The notes beneath the pieces are model-generated. The model saw only the letters and a program-made list of their open reading frames with translations, was not told the DNA's origin and ran no database searches. The position numbers and the translations under genes are program-made. A stretch of 64,000 bases of DNA from Algoriphagus pacificus (GTDB lineage Bacteria; Bacteroidota; Bacteroidia; Cytophagales; Cyclobacteriaceae), in the NCBI RefSeq assembly GCF_017254845.1, contig NZ_JAFKCU010000001.1, positions 62,001 to 126,000 of the forward strand, written 5' to 3'. Positions 59,801 through 64,000 of the stretch are shown piece by piece. Position 1 is the first letter of the stretch. Every line of letters begins with the position of its first letter.

Positions 59801-60155
59801 CGGAATTCTGATCAATGAAGGAAATGGAAAATTCACGTGGAATGCTTTGCCAAGAATGGCTCAGAAATCCTGGATTTTCGCAATTCAAACCACAGATCTC
59901 AATGCAGATGGGCATTTGGATTTGATCCTTGGAGGAAACTTGACACAAGCGAAACCTGAGGTCGGAAAATATGATGCCAGCTATGGTGAAATCCTACTAG
60001 GAAATGGTGATGGGACATTTACCTATTGGCCAAACTCCCAGCACGGAATGAAGCTGGAAGGAGATATCCGGGCTATTGACAAGCTAGACGAGGATCAATT
60101 CTTGATTGTTAAAAACAGCGGTACAGCTGAAATTTGGAAGGTTACAAATAAGTAA
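56847..60155 (+). CDS. FG-GAP/VCBS and ASPIC/UnbV lipoprotein, paralogue 2
   Basis: The 1102-residue protein has a lipoprotein signal with LFSC (Cys17) and the same layout as its neighbours: seven DxDxDGxxD-type motifs before the ASPIC/UnbV domain (about 521-590) and seven after. The last, DLNADGHLDLIL near 59896-59931, is complete here but degenerate in paralogues 1 and 3. The N-terminal FRNDLSFDEEFNIF and YYNGGGVALGDIN, and the C-terminal EGDIRAI, recur in variant form in all three. Start overlaps the small lipoprotein stop (ATGA). Confidence 0.92.
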   Translation: MRKIIVGLLLSSVLFSCQEEQKSETTLFKKIDPKESGIDFRNDLSFDEEFNIFTYRNYYNGGGVALGDINNDGLLDIYFSANLSDNKLYLNKGNFQFEDITDQAGVAGKSAWSTGVAMADVNGDGFLDIYVCNSGDIAGDNKKNELFINKGDGTFTEQAETYGLADQGFSTHAVFFDYDKDGDLDVYLLNNSYEAIGSFNKMQNERPKRDAVGGDKLFRNDGENFTDVSEEAGIFGSIIGFGLGITIGDVNQDTWPDIFISNDFFEKDYLYINNQDGTFTESLESSMRSISAASMGADIADINGDGLLDIFVTDMLPEIPTRLKQVTTFENWDKFQFNKTHGYHYQFSRNMLHVNNGDGSFSEMGRLANVEATDWSWGALIFDMDGDGMKDLFVANGIYQDITDLDYLNFIDDEETKIKIISQEGVDYKALIDPIPINPVSNYAYHNLGDLHFENKANDWGLGEPIQSNGAAYGDLDNDGDLDLVVNNVNDPALLFRNDTREFFPNHHFLQLQLKGKGKNTEAIGTQILVKAGDKKFYMEQMPNRGFQSSVDPKLTLGLGELSSVDEINVLWPDGSFTQMKSVSADQLIQLDWNEAGEMPDNFDFFEKPAGDFFEKETASKLEFTHQENPMVDFDRDRLTYHMLSTEGPAFAKGDVNGDGLEDLYLGGAKTFVGKLFLQQRDGSFKLSEQSAFAIDALSEDTDALFVDVNGNGILDLVVASGGNESGLGSPDLMDRIYINDGKGNFEKKQNTGFASVLGSSSVIKVLDINSDGAMDLFMGGRLVPFVYGAPASSTLWINDGTGSFTDQTDQIAPALKEIGMVTDAAVLDYDQDGKEDLILVGEWMAPTFLRNTGNKLDLIEMPEMESLKGWYRSLAVGDFNEDGKPDLILGNHGLNTRFKTDSEHPISMYLNDFDQNGAVEHIFTRQNDGLQVPYTLKHELEKQVPGIRKKYMRYSNYNNEMLTDLFPEDAIANSIRNQINQLASGILINEGNGKFTWNALPRMAQKSWIFAIQTTDLNADGHLDLILGGNLTQAKPEVGKYDASYGEILLGNGDGTFTYWPNSQHGMKLEGDIRAIDKLDEDQFLIVKNSGTAEIWKVTNK

Positions 60156-60156
60156 A

Positions 60157-63100
60157 ATGAGAATTAAATCACTTGGTTTACTGGTCTTGGCTTGTGCTTT
60201 CTTTTCCTGTGAAAAAGAAACCGAACAAGCGACCAAGCTTTTCGAACTCCTACCTTCTGAACAAACAGGAATCAATTTTGAAAACAACCTGACCTCCACG
60301 CCTGAATTTAATATTCTCGAATACCTGTATTTCTACAATGGAGGAGGCGTCGCTGCCGGAGACATCAACAATGATGGATTAATAGATCTTTATTTTACTG
60401 GCAACCAAGTTTCAAACAAACTTTACCTCAACAAAGGGGATTTTAAGTTTGAAGATATCACAGATAAAGCCGGGGTGACAGGCGAAAATGGCTGGTCTAC
60501 TGGAGTCACGATGGCCGATGTCAACGGAGATGGATTATTGGACATCTACGTTTCGCAGGTCGGAGATTACAAAAGCATAAAAGGCAAAAACCGACTTTAT
60601 ATCAATCAAGGAGACGAAACCTTCCTTGATTTGGCATCAGAATATGGCCTTGATTTCGTTGGATTCAGCACCCAAGCTGTATTTTTTGATTACGACCGGG
60701 ATGGAGATTTGGACATGTACTTACTTAATCATTCCGTCAAATCGCCTGAGGTTTTTTCCAAAGCTTCTACCCGCCAAACTCCCGATGAGAAAGGAGATAA
60801 ACTTTTCAAAAATCTAGCAGCTGAAGGTGAAAACAGGTTTGAAGATGTGACAGTCGAATCAGGAATTTATTCCAGTATCCTAGGTTTTGGACTGGGTGTT
60901 GGGGTAGCTGATTTCAACAGCGACGAATGGCCTGACATTTACGTTTCCAATGATTTCACCGAAAATGATTACCTCTATATCAATCAGCAAAACGGAACTT
61001 TCCTTGAATCCTTAGAAGACAAAATCGCCAATACCAGCCGGTATAGTATGGGAAATGATTTGGCTGATTTGAATGGAGATGGAATGCCGGAAATCTTCAC
61101 AACAGATATGCTTCCTGAAAACCCTGAAATCTGGATGAAATCAGTTGGAGAGGATAAGTCTGAAGTTTATCAGATCAAAAAGCAATTTGGATACAATGAT
61201 CAATATGTGAGAAATCACTTGCAGGTCAATCTTGGAAATGGGGATTTCAGTGAATTGGCATTGTTTGCAGGGGTATCAGCTTCAGATTGGAGTTGGTCGC
61301 CATTGATTTTCGACATGGACAATGATGGTCTCTCGGATATTCATGTGACAAATGGAATCGTCAAGCGACCTAATGATCTGGATTTTATCCAGTATAGCCA
61401 AGAAGTGGACCCGAACAGCTCGATGGAGCAGTTGAGGAAAACCCAGATTGACATGCTGCCAACAGTTAAGCTGTCCAATTATGCATTCCAGAATACTGGG
61501 GAATTAAAATTCACAAACAAAGCAAGTGCTTGGGGATTGGATCAACCAAGCTATTCCAATGGCTCGACTTACGCAGATTTGGATAATGACGGTGACCTGG
61601 ATTTAATTCTAAATAACCTCAATCAACCTGCTTTTGTCTATAAAAATCATTCAGAAAAATCTGGGAATAACTTTCATTCTGTTACCCTAGAAAATCAAGC
61701 TTTTAATCAATTCGGTATTGGATCCAAAGTGACTGTCTTCAGCGGCGATCAACTTTTTTCACAGTATGTTGGGAATAGTCGTGGCTTCCAATCAGCAGTT
61801 AGTCCAGAGCTGGTTTTTGGATTAGGAAATTCTGAAAAGATCGATTCTGTTTGGGTTGAATGGCCAGAAGGCGAAAAAGAAGTTTTTCTTGATCTTAAGA
61901 CAAATAGCAAAGTAACGCTTGAAAAAGGAAGAGGAAAAGCTTTTGTAACTTCTTCTACCCAAAATTCAAAAGAGGAAAAATTCCCATCCATTGACTGGAT
62001 GCATGAAGAAAAGACAGAAGTGGATGAAGTCAAAAGAGAGTATTTGATACCACGTTCTTTTTCGGTTTTAGGCCCTGCTTTGGCAGTAGCAGATGTAAAT
62101 TCTGATGGATTAGAGGATGTCTATTTAGGAGGTGCTAAAGATCAGCCTGGAGTTCTTTACCTTCAAAAATCCTCAGGTGAGTTCGAAGCAGTTTCCAATC
62201 CTATTTTCCAGCAACTTGCCAAGGCGGAGGATGTCGTTGCTGAGTTCGCAGATTTCAATCAAGATGGATTGATGGATTTGATCGTGGGAAGTGGCGGCAA
62301 TGAATATGATCCAGGTAATCTCTTCCTTTTCGACAGAATCTACTTTGGTAAAGGAAATGGCCAATTTCAGTTTATTCCAAATGCCCTGCCTCCTATAGGA
62401 GAAAACACCTCCACGATCGCAATCCATGATGTGGATGGAGATGGGGGTCTAGATCTGTTTCTGGGTGCTTCGGTTGTTGCGGGAGATTATGGAGCTTCAC
62501 CAAAAAGCAGCTTGTTGATCAATTTAGGAAATGGCCAATTCAGGGATGAAACTAGTGACTGGATGGGAACTGAAGGCAATCTGGGCATGATCAATTCAGC
62601 AGTTTGGGCTGACCTTGACGGGGATTCTATCGAGGAATTGATCCTTACTGGAGATTGGCAGCCAATCAGAGTATTTAAATTGACCAGCGATAATCGCTTG
62701 AAAGAGACTTCGATTCCTGGTTTAGAAAGATCAGCAGGATGGATCCAATCTTTAAAAATCGCTGATATAAATGGTGATGGTCGTCCTGATATTTTAACAG
62801 GGAATCTGGGAGAAAACTCAAAATTGAAAGCGAGTTATGAAAATCCACTTTGGCTTTACCATGCAGATTTTGATGGAAATGGACAGGCTGATCCATTGAT
62901 TTTTCATTACATGGAGAACAAGCTGGTTCCTTTTGCAACCCGAGACGATCTGATAAAACAGATTCCGGGAATCAAAAAACTTCATGGCTCTTATGCTGAT
63001 TATTCCAGGATCTCCAAGCCAGAAGAATTATTTCCTAGCCCTGCATTGAATGCAGCTAATAAGTATCCGGTTTTTGAATTGAGGTCTGGGGTTTATTTCC

Positions 63101-63426
63101 AACAAGAAAATGGAAGTTTTGTATTCGAGCCATTTCCTAGTTCGGTTCAATGGTCTCCTGTCATGGATATGTATTGGGATGACAACCAAAAAACCTTGCA
63201 TTTGGCTGGGAATTTCTCAGGATTCAGGGTTGATCTTGGAAAAACAAACAGCCTACCTTTCCAATCTTGGAATTATCAGGGAGGATCTTGGAAGAAAATA
63301 AATTTGAACTCTGATATTCCAAATCAATCAGAAATCAGAAGAATCCGTCCTATTTCAGTTAGTGGAGGAAATTATTTGTTGGCAGCTCCAAATTCATCTG
63401 TCCCTTATTGGGTCAAAATCCCTTAA
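60157..63426 (+). CDS. FG-GAP/VCBS and ASPIC/UnbV lipoprotein, paralogue 3
   Basis: I start at ATG 60157, directly after the stop of paralogue 2 (one base between), giving MRIKSLGLLVLACAFFSCEK with lipobox FFSC (Cys18) and 1089 residues. Seven calcium motifs precede the ASPIC/UnbV domain (about 516-577, RGFQSAVSPELVFGLG) and six follow. The last motif position is degenerate (MYWDDNQKTLHLAGN). It closes the tandem trio; the next gene has its own promoter. Confidence 0.92.
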   Translation: MRIKSLGLLVLACAFFSCEKETEQATKLFELLPSEQTGINFENNLTSTPEFNILEYLYFYNGGGVAAGDINNDGLIDLYFTGNQVSNKLYLNKGDFKFEDITDKAGVTGENGWSTGVTMADVNGDGLLDIYVSQVGDYKSIKGKNRLYINQGDETFLDLASEYGLDFVGFSTQAVFFDYDRDGDLDMYLLNHSVKSPEVFSKASTRQTPDEKGDKLFKNLAAEGENRFEDVTVESGIYSSILGFGLGVGVADFNSDEWPDIYVSNDFTENDYLYINQQNGTFLESLEDKIANTSRYSMGNDLADLNGDGMPEIFTTDMLPENPEIWMKSVGEDKSEVYQIKKQFGYNDQYVRNHLQVNLGNGDFSELALFAGVSASDWSWSPLIFDMDNDGLSDIHVTNGIVKRPNDLDFIQYSQEVDPNSSMEQLRKTQIDMLPTVKLSNYAFQNTGELKFTNKASAWGLDQPSYSNGSTYADLDNDGDLDLILNNLNQPAFVYKNHSEKSGNNFHSVTLENQAFNQFGIGSKVTVFSGDQLFSQYVGNSRGFQSAVSPELVFGLGNSEKIDSVWVEWPEGEKEVFLDLKTNSKVTLEKGRGKAFVTSSTQNSKEEKFPSIDWMHEEKTEVDEVKREYLIPRSFSVLGPALAVADVNSDGLEDVYLGGAKDQPGVLYLQKSSGEFEAVSNPIFQQLAKAEDVVAEFADFNQDGLMDLIVGSGGNEYDPGNLFLFDRIYFGKGNGQFQFIPNALPPIGENTSTIAIHDVDGDGGLDLFLGASVVAGDYGASPKSSLLINLGNGQFRDETSDWMGTEGNLGMINSAVWADLDGDSIEELILTGDWQPIRVFKLTSDNRLKETSIPGLERSAGWIQSLKIADINGDGRPDILTGNLGENSKLKASYENPLWLYHADFDGNGQADPLIFHYMENKLVPFATRDDLIKQIPGIKKLHGSYADYSRISKPEELFPSPALNAANKYPVFELRSGVYFQQENGSFVFEPFPSSVQWSPVMDMYWDDNQKTLHLAGNFSGFRVDLGKTNSLPFQSWNYQGGSWKKINLNSDIPNQSEIRRIRPISVSGGNYLLAAPNSSVPYWVKIP

Positions 63427-63442
63427 TTGAAGCCCTTCAATA

Positions 63443-63473
63443 TTTGCAAAATCGTTAATTTCCAATACTTTTG
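63443..63473 (+). promoter_or_regulatory. Promoter of the haloperoxidase-like gene
   Basis: TTTG (63443-63446), a 19-base spacer and TACTTTTG (63466-63473), an exact consensus match, about 100 bases before the ATG at 63573. It lies in the gap after paralogue 3, so the next gene can be expressed separately. Confidence 0.8.
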
Positions 63474-63572
63474 ACCACCCAAACGAATCAGAACAAACGT
63501 TAAAAAGTTTGAGCTTGGCCGCTGATTATCTTAAATTTACGGTCTATTACTACCCTATCACTTGTAAATATC

Positions 63573-64000
63573 ATGCGTTTTATAAAAATCATAGCAAGTC
63601 TTTGCTTGCTGATTACTGTAATATCCTGTCAAGAGAAAGTTGATTATTCCAACGTAATTACGGACGGAACTTATCTCAGCAATGCCCAAAATAGAATTAC
63701 TGAAGTAATTATCCACGACATCTTTTCTCCTCCAGTTGCGGCTAGAATTTATTCTTATTCCAGCTTAGCAGCTTATGAGGTTGCTGCAGCAGCAGATCCA
63801 AATTATGTGTCTTTGTTAGGCCAGTTAAATGGTTCTGAAAAGACGACTTTCAATCCTTCTGAAAAAGTTTACTTGCCTTTGGCATCTTTGGCAGCCTACT
63901 ATTATGTAGGAACCGGACTTATCTTCTCTGAGGATATGATGAATGAGCATAGAGATGCAGCCTATGCCGAATTGAAAGAAAAAGGTATTCCAGAGGATGT
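63573..64000 (+). CDS. Vanadium haloperoxidase/PAP2-like lipoprotein, C-terminal part beyond the window
   Basis: About 142 N-terminal residues are visible. A lipoprotein signal ends VISC (Cys19). The following segment (TEVIIHDIFSPPVAARIYSY, then SSLAAYEVAA) resembles the N-terminal region of Bacteroidota vanadium-dependent haloperoxidase/PAP2 lipoproteins, which are often found beside FG-GAP/ASPIC genes. The catalytic residues lie in the missing C-terminal part, so activity cannot be judged. No stop is seen before the right edge. Confidence 0.7.
   Translation, partial: MRFIKIIASLCLLITVISCQEKVDYSNVITDGTYLSNAQNRITEVIIHDIFSPPVAARIYSYSSLAAYEVAAAADPNYVSLLGQLNGSEKTTFNPSEKVYLPLASLAAYYYVGTGLIFSEDMMNEHRDAAYAELKEKGIPED

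Noticed and set aside
63427-63440. Hairpin after paralogue 3 (TTGAA / TTCAA) as a terminator
   Set aside because: Five AT-rich pairs with no T-run.

Overview
The window reads as chromosomal DNA of a Bacteroidota bacterium, most like the Cyclobacteriaceae/Algoriphagus group (lineage inferred, no search run). Evidence: SusC/SusD-type outer-membrane proteins, DUF5686 and DUF3467 genes, large FG-GAP/ASPIC-UnbV lipoproteins, A-rich leaders without Shine-Dalgarno sequences, and Bacteroidota promoters of the form TTTG-N19-TAnnTTTG. I see no insertion sequence, phage, CRISPR array or rRNA gene.

Layout. (1) 1-6.5 kb: a TonB-dependent receptor cut by the left edge, translationally coupled to an unknown exported protein; a Tat-signal TIM-barrel protein; cysE-cysM; a small outer-membrane barrel-like protein; an FtsB/DivIC protein. 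(2) 6.5-9 kb: eno and carA. (3) 9-23.3 kb, minus strand: rplC-D-W-B-rpsS-rplV-rpsC-rplP-rpmC-rpsQ-rplN-X-E-rpsN-H-rplF-R-rpsE-rpmD-rplO-secY-map-infA-rpmJ-rpsM-K-D-rpoA-rplQ. rpmD and rpmJ are short genes read directly from the sequence. (4) 23.5-40.5 kb, minus strand: tRNA-Tyr, -Gly, -Thr, tuf, tRNA-Trp, secE, nusG, rplK-A-J-L, rpoB-C, a DUF3467 gene, then rpsL-rpsG-fusA-rpsJ. Terminators and promoters divide this into several transcription units. (5) 40.6-48 kb: an M1 aminopeptidase lipoprotein, a free-standing biotin carrier protein, pyrH-frr, and a DUF5686 outer-membrane protein. (6) 48.4-64 kb, plus strand: an accessory locus of susC, susD, three tandem ~1,100-residue FG-GAP/ASPIC lipoproteins, a small unknown lipoprotein, and the start of a vanadium-haloperoxidase/PAP2-like lipoprotein cut by the right edge.

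Regions 3 and 4 are the core transcription and translation machinery. Region 6 is the part most likely to hold an undescribed system. It looks like a SusCD nutrient-uptake locus, but the place usually held by glycoside hydrolases is taken by three paralogous double-propeller surface lipoproteins and a haloperoxidase-like protein. A perfect 20-bp palindrome lies upstream of susC, a combined terminator/promoter-like element separates susD from the first propeller gene, and a strong promoter precedes the haloperoxidase-like gene. Substrate and activity cannot be read from the sequence.
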